In this document: positions 1 through 10,500 of the stretch, one piece after another
Numbering within the stretch: position 1 is the stretch's first letter
Layout of the letters: each line of letters begins with the position of its first letter
DNA from: Candidatus Parabacteroides intestinigallinarum
GTDB lineage: Bacteria; Bacteroidota; Bacteroidia; Bacteroidales; Tannerellaceae
DNA: 64,000 nucleotides
Direction: 5' to 3'
Assembly (NCBI GenBank): GCA_019114945.1
Contig: DXEN01000017.1
Location: 36,015-100,014 of the forward strand
Translations under genes and position numbers: made by a program
The notes under the pieces: model-generated
The model's input: only the letters and a program-made list of their open reading frames with translations
What the model was told of the DNA's origin: nothing
The model's database searches: none

Positions 1-99
1 ATTTTCCATATTTCTTATTTGAGGATAGTACGCGAATATACGGAAATCCGAAATAACGGTTTGTTACAATCCTGCTAAAAATACGAAAATAAATAAGCG

Positions 100-141
100 A
101 AAGAGGCTTTTTAACGAAAGATTGAAAGACAAAGCCTCTTT
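100..141 (-). terminator. Hairpin downstream of SLC13 permease
   Basis: Perfect 11-bp stem AAAGAGGCTTT (100-110) / AAAGCCTCTTT (131-141) just 3' of the minus-strand gene. Confidence 0.7.
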
Positions 142-172
142 CTATAACGAATCAAACGCCTTCCTCGCTTTC

Positions 173-2023
173 TTAAAACGGGAACAGCAAAGGCAGCACC
201 GCGACCATCACCAACCCCATGATGATTTGCAAAGGAAGTCCCACCTTGATATAATCCGCGAAGGAATATTGCCCCGCCGGCATCACCAACGCGTTCGGTG
301 GCGTAGAAAAAGGAGAGGCGAAACACATGCTCGCGCCTACCGTCACCGCGAAAAGGAAAGGCACCGGGTTCACGCCCGCGTGTACCGCGCTCTGCAAGGC
401 GATGGGCGCCATCAACACCGCCGTGACCGTATTACTGATAAACATAGTCATCAATGAGGTCGTGAAATAAATACCCGCCAACAACACGATTGGTCCATAG
501 CCGCCGATACCGCTTACCAACGCGTCCGACAAAAAACGCGACACTCCGGTCTTCTCCAAGGCCAGCGACATGGGCAACATCGCTCCAAACAAAACGATGG
601 TCTCCCAATTAATCGTCTTATAGGCAGCTTCCACGCTACGCAAGCATCCCGTCAGCACCATAAGTACCGCGGCGATCATAACCGCCGTGACCGGCTCAAC
701 GGGAAAGAAATCGAACACCATCATCGCCACCATCAGCACCATGATAGCCGCGGCCAGCGGTGCCTTATAATCGAGCGTCACCTTCGCGGCCTCGTCGAGC
801 GGCTGCCCCAATACCACCCAATTATCCTCCTCTTTCGATAAACGGGCGATATCCTCCCAACTGCCTTGCACCAGCAACACGTCGCCACTGTGCATCTTCT
901 CGCTCCCTATATGTTGGCGTATATATTCTTTCTTCCGACGGATGGCGAGCACGTTCACATGGAACGAACGGCGGAAATCCACCTCTTTCACCGTCCGGTT
1001 GATCATCCGCGAGGAAGGCATAAGTACGATCTCGGCGATGCCTAAATCGTAAAAAGCAAGCCCTTCCCCCTTATGGGCCACGTTCTCGTCACCCATCAAA
1101 CGCAGATGGAGGAGCGATGCCATCCGGGCGACACGCTCCCGGTCGCCCGATACATATAATATATCGTCCGCCTCCAGCACCGTGTCGGGCGTGTAAAGCT
1201 GCGTCACGGAGTGCAACAAGGGACCTTGATGACTTTTCTCCCGACGAATCTCCAAGATATTCACGCCATGCTCCCGGCGCATATCCAGCTGGGCGATGGA
1301 ACGGCCTACCACCGGCGATCCATCCTCCACACGCAACCGGAATAGGTTTCCCGTCAAGTCGTATTCCCGGGTCAGCTGCGTCAGGGATTTACCACGCGAG
1401 GCGACCCGGCTATCATCCGCCATCTTCCCGCTCAAGAACCATTTGGTAGCCGGAAGCAACACCAGGATACCGACCGCCAGACAAACCAAGCCCACCGGCA
1501 GGAACGAGAAGAACGACAAAGGCTCGTAACCGGCACCTATCAACGCGTCTTGGATAATCAAGTTGGGCGGCGTACCAATCAAGGTCATCATACCCCCCAT
1601 GCTACTGGCGAAAGCCAGCGGCATCAACAGGCGACGCACGTTCGCACCCGCGCTGGCGGCCATACTCACGACAATCGGCAACATCAACGCGACGGTTCCC
1701 GTATTGCTCACGAACGCGCCGATAAACGCCGTTGCGAGCATCACGAGCAGAAACAAACGCAACTCGCTTTTTCCCGAGAGTTTCAGCAGACGCCCGCTAA
1801 TCATCTTCGCCAAGCCGGTCTGGAAGATCGCCCCGCCCACGACAAACAAGCCAATCATCATGATGACCACCGAGTTGGAAAAACCGGACAATCCTTCCTC
1901 CGGAGTTAATATATGAAAGATAAGCAACAACAAGAGCGAACAAATAGCCACCAAATCCGAACGAACTTTCCCGCTCATGAAAAAGATAGCCGCGATAATT
2001 AAGATAGAAAGCGTTATCCACAT
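173..2023 (-). CDS. SLC13/DASS-family permease with two central RCK_C (TrkA-C)-like domains
   Basis: 616 aa; many TM segments, SNTGTVALMLPI and SNTVTAVLMAPIA motifs, two soluble TrkA-C-like repeats. Confidence 0.88.
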   Translation of the reverse strand: MWITLSILIIAAIFFMSGKVRSDLVAICSLLLLLIFHILTPEEGLSGFSNSVVIMMIGLFVVGGAIFQTGLAKMISGRLLKLSGKSELRLFLLVMLATAFIGAFVSNTGTVALMLPIVVSMAASAGANVRRLLMPLAFASSMGGMMTLIGTPPNLIIQDALIGAGYEPLSFFSFLPVGLVCLAVGILVLLPATKWFLSGKMADDSRVASRGKSLTQLTREYDLTGNLFRLRVEDGSPVVGRSIAQLDMRREHGVNILEIRREKSHQGPLLHSVTQLYTPDTVLEADDILYVSGDRERVARMASLLHLRLMGDENVAHKGEGLAFYDLGIAEIVLMPSSRMINRTVKEVDFRRSFHVNVLAIRRKKEYIRQHIGSEKMHSGDVLLVQGSWEDIARLSKEEDNWVVLGQPLDEAAKVTLDYKAPLAAAIMVLMVAMMVFDFFPVEPVTAVMIAAVLMVLTGCLRSVEAAYKTINWETIVLFGAMLPMSLALEKTGVSRFLSDALVSGIGGYGPIVLLAGIYFTTSLMTMFISNTVTAVLMAPIALQSAVHAGVNPVPFLFAVTVGASMCFASPFSTPPNALVMPAGQYSFADYIKVGLPLQIIMGLVMVAVLPLLFPF

Positions 2024-2234
2024 AGTCCAAAAGAAATTATTCTACCAGATACTACAAATTCAACCATTACTTTATGTTGGGCAAAGTTAATGTTTTTTGC
2101 CGAAAGCAAAAAGAACTTACAACTCTATTTTTATGTGCGAAAATTTCACGAATATCGCGTCTGAAAAGATTTTTTATACATCCAAGCAAAAAGTACAGAC
2201 AATCAGTAAAAACGAAAAGCAAGCAGATACAATC

Positions 2235-3203
2235 ATGGGAAATTTCTTTACATCGCTTTTCTCTTCCTCGAAGGGCGAGGAGAGCGCGGAAGACAAGGTG
2301 AAAAATGAGTCGAAGAACTTCGATATCCTGAAATACGACGGCGTGCGGGCCCAACGAATCAACAAGATGGCCTATGCGATCAAGTGCTACACGGAAGCGC
2401 TGAACATCAAGGAAGATTTCGAGACAATGAGTTTCCTGGTAGCCGCCTATACGAAGACGAACGAGTTGGAGAAAGCCATCGAGACATTGGACCGGATGAT
2501 CGCGCTCGAGCCGGAACGTTCCGACACCCGTCTGGCACGGGTCAACCTGCTCTTCATGCTGGACCGGGACGCGGAAGCCGCCACGGAGTGCGACCAAGTG
2601 ATCGAGCTGGATCCCGCGAATCCGACCGCTTATTTCTCCCGGGCGAAGGCGAGGAAAACAACGCACGACCTGCTGGGAACCCTCGCGGACCTGACGAAGG
2701 CAATCGCGCTCAAAGAAGATTTCGCCGACGCTTACTTGCAACGGGCGGAAGTCCTGCTTCAGATGGGGCAAGCCGGAGAAGCGCTCCCCGACGCGGAAAA
2801 GGCGATCGAACTTGCCCCGGAGGAGGAAAACGCATATCTAACAAGAGGGCGCATCCATGCCGCCTTGGGGGATACCGACGCGGCAAGCGCCGATTTCCAG
2901 CGGGTCATCGACTTGAATCCTTTCAATGAGGAAGCATATCTCTTATCCGGGCAATTCATGATCGCGCAAGAGAAATACGACGAGGCCATCACGTTCCTCG
3001 ACGAGGCCATCGAGGTCAATCCCCATTTCGCCAAGGCTTACGCCGAGCGGGGACGGGCAAAGAACCTGAAAGGTGATAAGGCGGGAGCTTTCGAGGATTT
3101 GAAAAAATCGCTCGAATTAAATCCGGATAGCGAGGAGGCACAACGGATGAATGGCCAGCATTCCAACTTCGACAATCTGTATAAAGGCGGTATTTACGGA
3201 TAA
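2235..3203 (+). CDS. Tetratricopeptide repeat protein
   Basis: Multiple TPR units (AYLQRAEVLLQMGQAGEALPDAEKAIELAPE...); ATG at 2235 preferred over upstream ORF extension at 2097. Confidence 0.85.
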   Translation: MGNFFTSLFSSSKGEESAEDKVKNESKNFDILKYDGVRAQRINKMAYAIKCYTEALNIKEDFETMSFLVAAYTKTNELEKAIETLDRMIALEPERSDTRLARVNLLFMLDRDAEAATECDQVIELDPANPTAYFSRAKARKTTHDLLGTLADLTKAIALKEDFADAYLQRAEVLLQMGQAGEALPDAEKAIELAPEEENAYLTRGRIHAALGDTDAASADFQRVIDLNPFNEEAYLLSGQFMIAQEKYDEAITFLDEAIEVNPHFAKAYAERGRAKNLKGDKAGAFEDLKKSLELNPDSEEAQRMNGQHSNFDNLYKGGIYG

Positions 3204-3236
3204 AAAGAACAAGCGAGTGCGTCAAATCGCAAAAAA

Positions 3237-3279
3237 GCACACAGATAACACACCTGCTTAATCTGTGTTATCTGTGTGC
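3237..3279. terminator. Bidirectional terminator between convergent genes
   Basis: Perfect 16-bp stem GCACACAGATAACACA / TGTGTTATCTGTGTGC. Confidence 0.8.
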
Positions 3280-3292
3280 CAATACTACGCGA

Positions 3293-4849
3293 TTATCTTC
3301 CGTAGAACTGTTTAGCGGAAGGAACCATGATCACGTTCAGTTCCGGATCCGGCATATCGGGGTCGAGCGGGAACATCGGCCGAACGATATTCTTATACGG
3401 AAGCTTCTTGAAGTCCTGATCCACGCCACCGCGGGTAAACGCCATCACCCAATCCGCTTGGATACTATACCAGCGGTTCACAAGGTAACCTTGTTTTACC
3501 ATCACGATATCCATCTCTTTCGGGTCGATACCCGAGCCATCCAGATTCGGCGTCGGTGAAGAAGTACCAACTACCACGTAAACGCTACCGGTCTTCACGA
3601 TGGCGATATCCCGTTTGCGTCTCCAATCATCCACGTTCTTATCCGATTCCGGGCTGACATAGACAACGGTACCCGACAATTTCACGGGGCCTTCGTAGGA
3701 ATTATCCGTCATGGCGCCCACCAAACCTTCCACGTGTCCGCCTACGCCAACCTCACGGGCTTGCTTAACGACCTCCTCGCCCGGAATGGAGCAATACAGC
3801 ACGCTCTTTCCTTTCTCGGTCTGGAACTCCGGACGCTTCAAGAGGCGCGCCAAGGTCCATGTAACCTCACCGGAACCACCACCGCCGGGGTTATCGCCCA
3901 TATCGCTGATGAAGAACGGTTTCTTATCGCTCGCGATCGCTAAGTCGATACACTTATCCAACTCATAGCCAGGAGCCTCCAACGAGAATTGCTTGCGCAC
4001 GTCCCAGAACTTTTGGGCCAGTTTCTTCGCGCCGGCTTTTACCTGTGCCTCATCGTCACCATAAACCATTACGACTCCCTGGTTCCGAGGATTATCGCCC
4101 CATACGTAACCAATCCAGATACCCGCGTCGATCACGCCCGGCATCGCCTCTACCTCGGGAACCAACGCGTACAATGATTTCGCCGGTTCTACACGCGTAC
4201 TCGACCACTCGCCGGATACCAATACCGGTACGGCTACCCATGCCTTGTAAGCCGGGCGTCCCTTACCGGACTCCAAACGCTCCAACAAGTTGACGACACC
4301 GCGGCGGTGCGACTCGCGCGAATCATCGTGCGGCGCCTTGCGATACGTCGTGATTAAATCGGAATTCAACGCTACCAACCAAGAAGTATTTCCGTGCAGG
4401 TCCATCGTCGTCGTCGTCAGCACATCGTTTCCAATCAAGCTGCGTACCTTTTGCATGAACTCGCCCTCCGGGTCTGCCACGCCTTCCACGCTACAAGCGC
4501 CGTGGTTGTAGAACCAGAACGCGTCGTAAGGCATATTGGCCTTAATCTGCTCCAACGTCTTCTCCACGAAAGCGTCGTACGACTCTTTCGTCACGGGGCC
4601 TCGTCCACCACCATATCCAATCTGAGCGGGAAGCCATGTAGCCGCTTGCCCCATCGCGGAATCAGGGCTCAGGTAATCCGGCATCCGAACAGGTACACCT
4701 CGTATCTCCTGCCGGTTCGGAACAAACACACTATTCTCGATTTGGATACCCGCGATACCGATACGCGGTTTCTTCTTTTGCGCGAAAGCGTCGCCGGCGA
4801 AAGACACCGCCAAGAGGCACGCTCCCAATACAACTAAATGTTTTTTCAT
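3293..4849 (-). CDS. Secreted M81-family (MlrC-like) metallopeptidase
   Basis: Signal peptide MKKHLVVLGACLLAVSFAGDAFAQ; TTMDLHGN and ISDMGDNPGGGGSGEVTW motifs typical of MlrC N/C domains. Confidence 0.8.
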   Translation of the reverse strand: MKKHLVVLGACLLAVSFAGDAFAQKKKPRIGIAGIQIENSVFVPNRQEIRGVPVRMPDYLSPDSAMGQAATWLPAQIGYGGGRGPVTKESYDAFVEKTLEQIKANMPYDAFWFYNHGACSVEGVADPEGEFMQKVRSLIGNDVLTTTTMDLHGNTSWLVALNSDLITTYRKAPHDDSRESHRRGVVNLLERLESGKGRPAYKAWVAVPVLVSGEWSSTRVEPAKSLYALVPEVEAMPGVIDAGIWIGYVWGDNPRNQGVVMVYGDDEAQVKAGAKKLAQKFWDVRKQFSLEAPGYELDKCIDLAIASDKKPFFISDMGDNPGGGGSGEVTWTLARLLKRPEFQTEKGKSVLYCSIPGEEVVKQAREVGVGGHVEGLVGAMTDNSYEGPVKLSGTVVYVSPESDKNVDDWRRKRDIAIVKTGSVYVVVGTSSPTPNLDGSGIDPKEMDIVMVKQGYLVNRWYSIQADWVMAFTRGGVDQDFKKLPYKNIVRPMFPLDPDMPDPELNVIMVPSAKQFYGR

Positions 4850-4894
4850 GCTATTTTTCTTTATGATTCTATTTGAGACTGTCTATTCGAAAAA

Positions 4895-4936
4895 ACGAGT
4901 GAACAAGTTTATTATAACATTCCCTTGTCCACTCGT
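4895..4936 (-). terminator. Hairpin between susD-like gene and M81 gene
   Basis: ACGAGTGAACAAG / CTTGTCCACTCGT, 13-bp stem with one mismatch. Confidence 0.6.
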
Positions 4937-4985
4937 CATTTTATTTATCTATCCCTGACGAATAAAACTTCGCGGGCGTTCGTTT

Positions 4986-6506
4986 TTAATCATTCGAGAT
5001 AAGATCACCTACGATATCAATCTCTGCCTGCGGAATCGGCAGTTTCTCGTCACCAGCCTGGAACGGTTGCATCGCATACGAGCCATACTTCACGACATTG
5101 CTGAATACCGTCGGTCCCCAGCCTTGGCGTACCACGTCGAAGAAGCGGAAACCTTCCATACCGAACTCCAAGTGACGCTCGTTCATCAAATCCTGCAAGA
5201 ACTGGTCACCCGTACTGGTCTTCGGCTCCAAGTTGACATGCGAACGTACTTCGTTCAAGTATTTCTGTGCGTTCGTAATATCATTCGTGAAATAGCAAGC
5301 CTCCGCATAGTTCAGGTAAACCTCCGCCAAGCGGATCAAGCGCAAGTTCGTCGGTTGGTTGTTACCGCGGTTCTCCTCGCGCTCACCCGGAGCGAGGTAC
5401 AACTTGCGATTGTACCAATGGGTACGGTCGTCCGTGATAGGACCCACCTCGCCTTTCGCAGCGACCTCGATCTCTACAGCCTCATCCGCGGAAAGCAACG
5501 TCGCTGCCTTACGGATCACGTCACCCTCGGCGTCGTAAGCGTCCGCCAAAGCCTGGGTTGGTTGCGCGCAACCGAAACCGATGGTCATATTACGCGGCAT
5601 CGACATCAACACGTGACGGTTACCGTTATTGGCGGTATACGAACTTTGCAAGGTAGAAACGTAATTATTGATTTCCAAAATGGAAGCGGAACAATGCTCA
5701 CCGTCCAACGAGAACTGCCAAGCGTAATCCTCCGGGCTGACCAAGCTATAATCGCTACCGCACTCGTTCTGGAAAGCCTCGAACGCTTCCTTCACCTTGT
5801 CGTACTTCTTCTCATAGAGATACACACGGGTCTGCATGGCGAGAGCGGCGTCTTTCGTGATGCGCCCCGCATACGACGTCATGTAATCCTTAATCTCGCT
5901 CTTCTTCGGCAACACGGCAACCGCGTCGTTCAGGTCTTGCTCGATGACAGCATAGACTTCCTCCTCGGTAGAACGGCCGAAGCGATCATGATTGAGATCC
6001 AAGACCTCCGTATAGCACGGAACGCCACCAAAGATCCTCACCAACTCAAAATAGGTATAAGCGCGGATAAACTTCGCCTCGCCCACCATCTGCTCCTTGT
6101 TGTACTCCGAGAAGATAGCGCCGTCCGCTGTCTCCATATCCTGGATGAACAAATTGGCCCGATTAATCGTTACATACGAATACCGGTATTTGTTCGTGAT
6201 CTCGTTATGATCCGCCGGATATTGATAGTTCTCCATCAACGTGAAACTGGCCTCATCACTCGCGGAACCGCTATACGTAGCGTCCTCCGACAATACATCG
6301 CCGCACCATTGCATCGACCACGTGGTACGAAAATCCTTCATGCCGGCGTAAACCGCCGCCAAACGCAAGAACGCCTGCCGCTCCTCCGATATCTCACCTG
6401 CCTCCGGACTACCTAACGGCTCCAAATCCAAATCGGCACAACTATTGAATCCTGTCAAGACCGCGGCGGCCAGCGCGATCCCTATGATATATTTGCTTTT
6501 AAACAT
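4986..6506 (-). CDS. RagB/SusD family nutrient-uptake outer membrane lipoprotein
   Basis: 506 aa; lipobox FNSCADLDLEP; C-terminal LRLIRLAEVYLNYAEA and NERHLEFGMEGFRFFDVVRQG typical of SusD. Confidence 0.95.
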   Translation of the reverse strand: MFKSKYIIGIALAAAVLTGFNSCADLDLEPLGSPEAGEISEERQAFLRLAAVYAGMKDFRTTWSMQWCGDVLSEDATYSGSASDEASFTLMENYQYPADHNEITNKYRYSYVTINRANLFIQDMETADGAIFSEYNKEQMVGEAKFIRAYTYFELVRIFGGVPCYTEVLDLNHDRFGRSTEEEVYAVIEQDLNDAVAVLPKKSEIKDYMTSYAGRITKDAALAMQTRVYLYEKKYDKVKEAFEAFQNECGSDYSLVSPEDYAWQFSLDGEHCSASILEINNYVSTLQSSYTANNGNRHVLMSMPRNMTIGFGCAQPTQALADAYDAEGDVIRKAATLLSADEAVEIEVAAKGEVGPITDDRTHWYNRKLYLAPGEREENRGNNQPTNLRLIRLAEVYLNYAEACYFTNDITNAQKYLNEVRSHVNLEPKTSTGDQFLQDLMNERHLEFGMEGFRFFDVVRQGWGPTVFSNVVKYGSYAMQPFQAGDEKLPIPQAEIDIVGDLISND

Positions 6507-6518
6507 GACATTAAAAAT

Positions 6519-9500
6519 TTAGAAAGTAACATTGATACCTCCGGTAAATGAAATAGACTGAGGATAGATACCGTAATCTATACCTCTTGACGCGGAACTC
6601 GACTGACCGACCTCAGGATCCATACCTGTGTAGCTGCTGATCGTGAACAAGTTGGTACCGCTGACATAGAAACGCACGCGTTGCATACCGATTTTCTGCG
6701 TCAAGACAGAAGGCAGGGTATAACCCAACGTAGCGTTCTTCAAACGCAGGAACGAACCATTCTCTACGTACATATCGGAGAAGCGGTCGTTATCGTTGTT
6801 GTCCACCGGTGTCAAGCGCGGAATATCCGTGTTCGTGTTCTGGGGTGTCCAGTAATTCAACAACGCCCGATCCTTGTTCGTCATATCGTTCGGGAAGTAG
6901 GTGTACCAACGCATCGCGTTGAAGATATCGTTCCCGATCGTACCGCTGAACTGCAAGTTCAAATCGAAGCCCTTCCAAGCCATACCCACGTTGATACCGT
7001 AGATGACATCCGGAATCGGGTTACCAATCATGGTACGGTCGTTCGAATCCAACTTGCCGTCATTATTCGTATCCACGAACAAGACATCACCCAACTCAGC
7101 GTTCGGCTGGTAGTCCGCACGCTTCACGGCATCCAATTGCTCTTGCGTCTGGATCAAACCATCGGTTACATACCCCCAGAAAGCGCCAATCGGCATACCC
7201 TCGGTCGTATAAGTCAAATAGTATTGACCGTTACGGAACGAACCATCAGAAATCGGCGTACCACCGTTCAACTTCGTCATCCGGTTGCGGATGGTCGAGA
7301 AGTTCATACCCACATTGTATTGGAAACCGCCCTCGGTCTGGTCGCGCCACTCGAGGTTCACCTCGATACCGCGGTTGTTCGCCTCACCGATGTTCGTGAA
7401 AGTGTTGCTCGTATATCCCATATAGATAGGCATCGGCGCCGCCAGCAACATATCCTTCGTAGTCTTGTTGTAGTACTCGAAGTTGAACATCAACCGTTGA
7501 TTAAAGAAGCTGGCATCCAAACCGATGTTGTACGACTCGGTGGTCTCCCACTTGATATCCGGGTTACCCAAACGTGCCACGGCGATACCTTGATAGAGGG
7601 TCTCGTTCGGGCGAGCGCCGAACAAGGCGCCGTACGTAGCGTTCAAAGCCAGCAAGCTACGATCCACGTAGTTGGTGATATTCTGGTTACCAATCTGTCC
7701 CCAACCACCGCGGAGCTTCAACGACGATACCCAATCCGCGTTCAATTTCTTGAAGAACTCCTCGTTATCGAGGCGCCAACCCAAGGCGAACGAGGGGAAG
7801 TTACCCCAACGGTTCTTCTCGGAGAACTTAGAGGAACCATCCCGACGGAACGTTACCGTTACCAAGTACTTATCGTCGTAGTCGTAGTGTACACGACCCA
7901 AGTAAGACATCAAACCAAACTCCGTCGCACTGTTGCTTGCCGTGGTCTTGGTATCGTCCAACGTAGCGTCGATATAATGCAGGTTTTCCGACTCACCGAT
8001 CAAATCCCGTGCGCTCGCGCCCAACGACTCATACATTCCCCACTCGTTGGTATAACCGATGATCGCGTTGATGGAGTGTTTCTCCGCAAAGGTATTCTCG
8101 TACGAGAGGGTATTCTCGAACAAATAGTTATGCCGCTTTTGCCACGTCTTCGACACGCTGCTCTCCAAGTTGCGCTGGCTCGGAGATACCTGATAAACTG
8201 GCGAGAAGGTCTTGTTGTCGATCCGGCGAATCTCGGCGCCGAAGGTACTCTTAAACTTCAAGCCCTTAATGATTTGCCACTCACCGAACATATTCCCGAC
8301 AAAGGCGAGACGCTCGCGACGGTTGTCGCGGTACATAATGCTCGCCAACGGGTTGTAATAGTCGATATACGGCGAGTAACCGTACGAACCATCGGCGTTC
8401 TGGGCGGGTGTCACCGGATCCAAACGGATGGCGTTACTTACGACACCATAGTCGGCATCGTACACACCGCTACTGTTACGCTCGCTGATACTCGAGTCGG
8501 TCGACCGCGTGATCGAGGCGTTCGTTCCTACTACCAAGTGATCCTTGATAATGGTCTTCTCCGAACTCTGGCGGACGCTGAAACGCTGGTAATCGGATTT
8601 CTTGATGGTACCTTCCTGGTCGATATAGCTCAAGCCCAAGTTGTACTTATAGTCGTCTGCCTTACCGCCGCTGATGCCCACGCTGTAATTGTGCATAAAG
8701 GCGGTACGCGTAATCTCATCCATCCAGTTGGTAGACGTATTCCGGTTGACCAAACTCAGGTCGATGGGAGCCGAACGCAAGGCGTTCAATTGCTCCTGAT
8801 AGTCGTACCACTCCGGACCGGACATCAAGTCGAGGTTGTTCAACACCTTGTTCATACCCCAGTACGCGTCAAGCGTAACGGTGGTCTTACCTACCTCACC
8901 CTTCTTCGTGGTAATCAAGATGACACCGTTCGCACCACGAGAACCGTAGATCGCGGAAGCGGAAGCATCCTTCAACACCTCGATGGATTGGATATCCGAT
9001 GTACTCAAATAGTTGATATCCGTCACGGGCATACCGTCCACAACGTACAACGGCTCGGCGTCGTTCACCGTACCGACACCACGGATACGGATGGTAGCAG
9101 CCTCACCCGGAGAACCGGAACTGGACGTTACCGACACACCGGTAGCCAAACCTTGCAACGCCGTAGATACGTTAGCGACCGGTTGACGAGCGATACTTTC
9201 CTCGCTCACGGACGAGATAGCACCCGTGATATCGCTCTTCTTCATCGTACCATAACCGACAACAACCACCTCATCCAAGGCTTGCGTATCCTCTTTCAAG
9301 GTCACGTTAATAGTTGTTTTATTTCCTACGGGCACTTCCTGGCTCAGGTAACCAATGTAAGAAACCACCAATACGGAACCGGACGGAACCTCCAATGAGA
9401 ACTTACCATCGAAGTCCGTAATCGTACCCGTGCTCGAACCCTTTACAACGATGTTCGCGCCAATTACAGGCATACCCGCCTGATCCGTCACGGTACCCCT

Positions 9501-9674
9501 TACCGTAATTGTTTGTTGATTGGAAGCCAAAATGGAAGGCTTATTTTCGACCCAGGCTTTTCCCACGGAAAACGCCAGCTGGTCGTCGAGCGCAGCCTTA
9601 CCTCCAGAAGAAGGAGCCGCGTACGCTTCACACAAGAAGCCTGTTAAAAAAACAGCGAGTAATTCTTTTCTCAT
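6519..9674 (-). CDS. SusC/RagA family TonB-linked outer membrane protein
   Basis: 1051 aa; carboxypeptidase-D-like plug extension, ALDEVVVVGYGTMKKSDITGA, SIEVLKDASASAIYGSRGANGVILITTKKG. Confidence 0.97.
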   Translation of the reverse strand: MRKELLAVFLTGFLCEAYAAPSSGGKAALDDQLAFSVGKAWVENKPSILASNQQTITVRGTVTDQAGMPVIGANIVVKGSSTGTITDFDGKFSLEVPSGSVLVVSYIGYLSQEVPVGNKTTINVTLKEDTQALDEVVVVGYGTMKKSDITGAISSVSEESIARQPVANVSTALQGLATGVSVTSSSGSPGEAATIRIRGVGTVNDAEPLYVVDGMPVTDINYLSTSDIQSIEVLKDASASAIYGSRGANGVILITTKKGEVGKTTVTLDAYWGMNKVLNNLDLMSGPEWYDYQEQLNALRSAPIDLSLVNRNTSTNWMDEITRTAFMHNYSVGISGGKADDYKYNLGLSYIDQEGTIKKSDYQRFSVRQSSEKTIIKDHLVVGTNASITRSTDSSISERNSSGVYDADYGVVSNAIRLDPVTPAQNADGSYGYSPYIDYYNPLASIMYRDNRRERLAFVGNMFGEWQIIKGLKFKSTFGAEIRRIDNKTFSPVYQVSPSQRNLESSVSKTWQKRHNYLFENTLSYENTFAEKHSINAIIGYTNEWGMYESLGASARDLIGESENLHYIDATLDDTKTTASNSATEFGLMSYLGRVHYDYDDKYLVTVTFRRDGSSKFSEKNRWGNFPSFALGWRLDNEEFFKKLNADWVSSLKLRGGWGQIGNQNITNYVDRSLLALNATYGALFGARPNETLYQGIAVARLGNPDIKWETTESYNIGLDASFFNQRLMFNFEYYNKTTKDMLLAAPMPIYMGYTSNTFTNIGEANNRGIEVNLEWRDQTEGGFQYNVGMNFSTIRNRMTKLNGGTPISDGSFRNGQYYLTYTTEGMPIGAFWGYVTDGLIQTQEQLDAVKRADYQPNAELGDVLFVDTNNDGKLDSNDRTMIGNPIPDVIYGINVGMAWKGFDLNLQFSGTIGNDIFNAMRWYTYFPNDMTNKDRALLNYWTPQNTNTDIPRLTPVDNNDNDRFSDMYVENGSFLRLKNATLGYTLPSVLTQKIGMQRVRFYVSGTNLFTISSYTGMDPEVGQSSSASRGIDYGIYPQSISFTGGINVTF

Positions 9675-9975
9675 GATATTAAAGCATAATTAGATTAAAC
9701 CTCTTTTCAGCCGCGAACGTAGGTATTTACTCCCGAAGTAAAAAAGAAAATCGTATAATTTTTCCTTTTTATGTTCTCAAACATATTCCCGCACGCCACC
9801 GTTCCATATATCAAACGTTCTTTGATAATATATTGATAATAAACCATTTACAAATCAATCTTTTCTTGCGCCTCATGGACGATAATAATCGAAGCCTTTA
9901 AAAAACAAATGTTTACCGACCACTAATATTCATTATCGAGTTATACAAATTTCACCTCTACCACCCCACGCCATC

Positions 9976-10040
9976 CGGAAAGCGTAGCTTCGCGACACAG
10001 AAAGCCTGGCTTTCCACAGGGAAAAACCCGGCTTTATACC
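9976..10040. repeat. Three-unit, 22-bp-period GC-rich repeat upstream of the SusC gene
   Basis: GGCTT/AGCTT core recurs with GCTT at 9987, 10009, 10031; the middle unit contains palindrome GAAAGCCTGGCTTTC. Confidence 0.5.
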
Positions 10041-10114
10041 TATTATTATATATATCCACATAAGAATGCGCGAGGACGCCTCCCCGAAAAAAGGGAAAAA
10101 AGGGAAGCCGACTC

Positions 10115-10145
10115 TTTGTATATTCAAAAAAAGGCTCTATCTTCG
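10115..10145 (+). promoter_or_regulatory. Bacteroidetes-type promoter for rpmH
   Basis: -33 TTTG (10115-10118), 19-nt spacer, -7 TATCTTCG (10138-10145), close to TTTG/TAnnTTTG consensus. Confidence 0.55.
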
Positions 10146-10188
10146 CGGCTCGAATCATTATGCGAATAATAATAAATAAGATAGAAAG

Positions 10189-10341
10189 ATGAAAAGAACA
10201 TTCCAACCTTCCAATCGGAAAAGAAAGAACAAGCACGGATTCCGTGCGAGAATGGCAACCGCGAACGGACGCCGGGTATTGGCGGCTCGCCGCGCGAAAG
10301 GCAGAGCGAAATTAACGGTATCCGACGAGTATTGCGGATAA
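10189..10341 (+). CDS. rpmH: 50S ribosomal protein L34 (below ORF-track cutoff)
   Basis: Hand translation [50 protein letters not shown] (50 aa), classic L34. Confidence 0.97.
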   Translation: MKRTFQPSNRKRKNKHGFRARMATANGRRVLAARRAKGRAKLTVSDEYCG

Positions 10342-10375
10342 TCCGTACGACCGGAATCCACGGGAGAGACAAGGG

Positions 10376-10412
10376 GAAAGTAAAGGTTTTTGCGACAAAA
10401 AGCCTTTACTTT
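10376..10412 (+). terminator. Terminator after rpmH
   Basis: GAAAGTAAAGGTTTTTG...CAAAAAGCCTTTACTTTC stem-loop followed by T-rich tract. Confidence 0.75.
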
Positions 10413-10500
10413 CTTTGTTTTTGTGGGTTTATGCCGGTAGGATGAACCTATATGCCGTTTTTTACGTATATTTGAGGCGGCAACGAAAACGAGAGATGAA

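Noticed and set aside
6681-9398. 905-aa antisense ORF opposite the SusC gene
   Set aside because: Translation lacks any recognisable domain, and the long open frame is explained by codon bias of the opposite SusC-family gene
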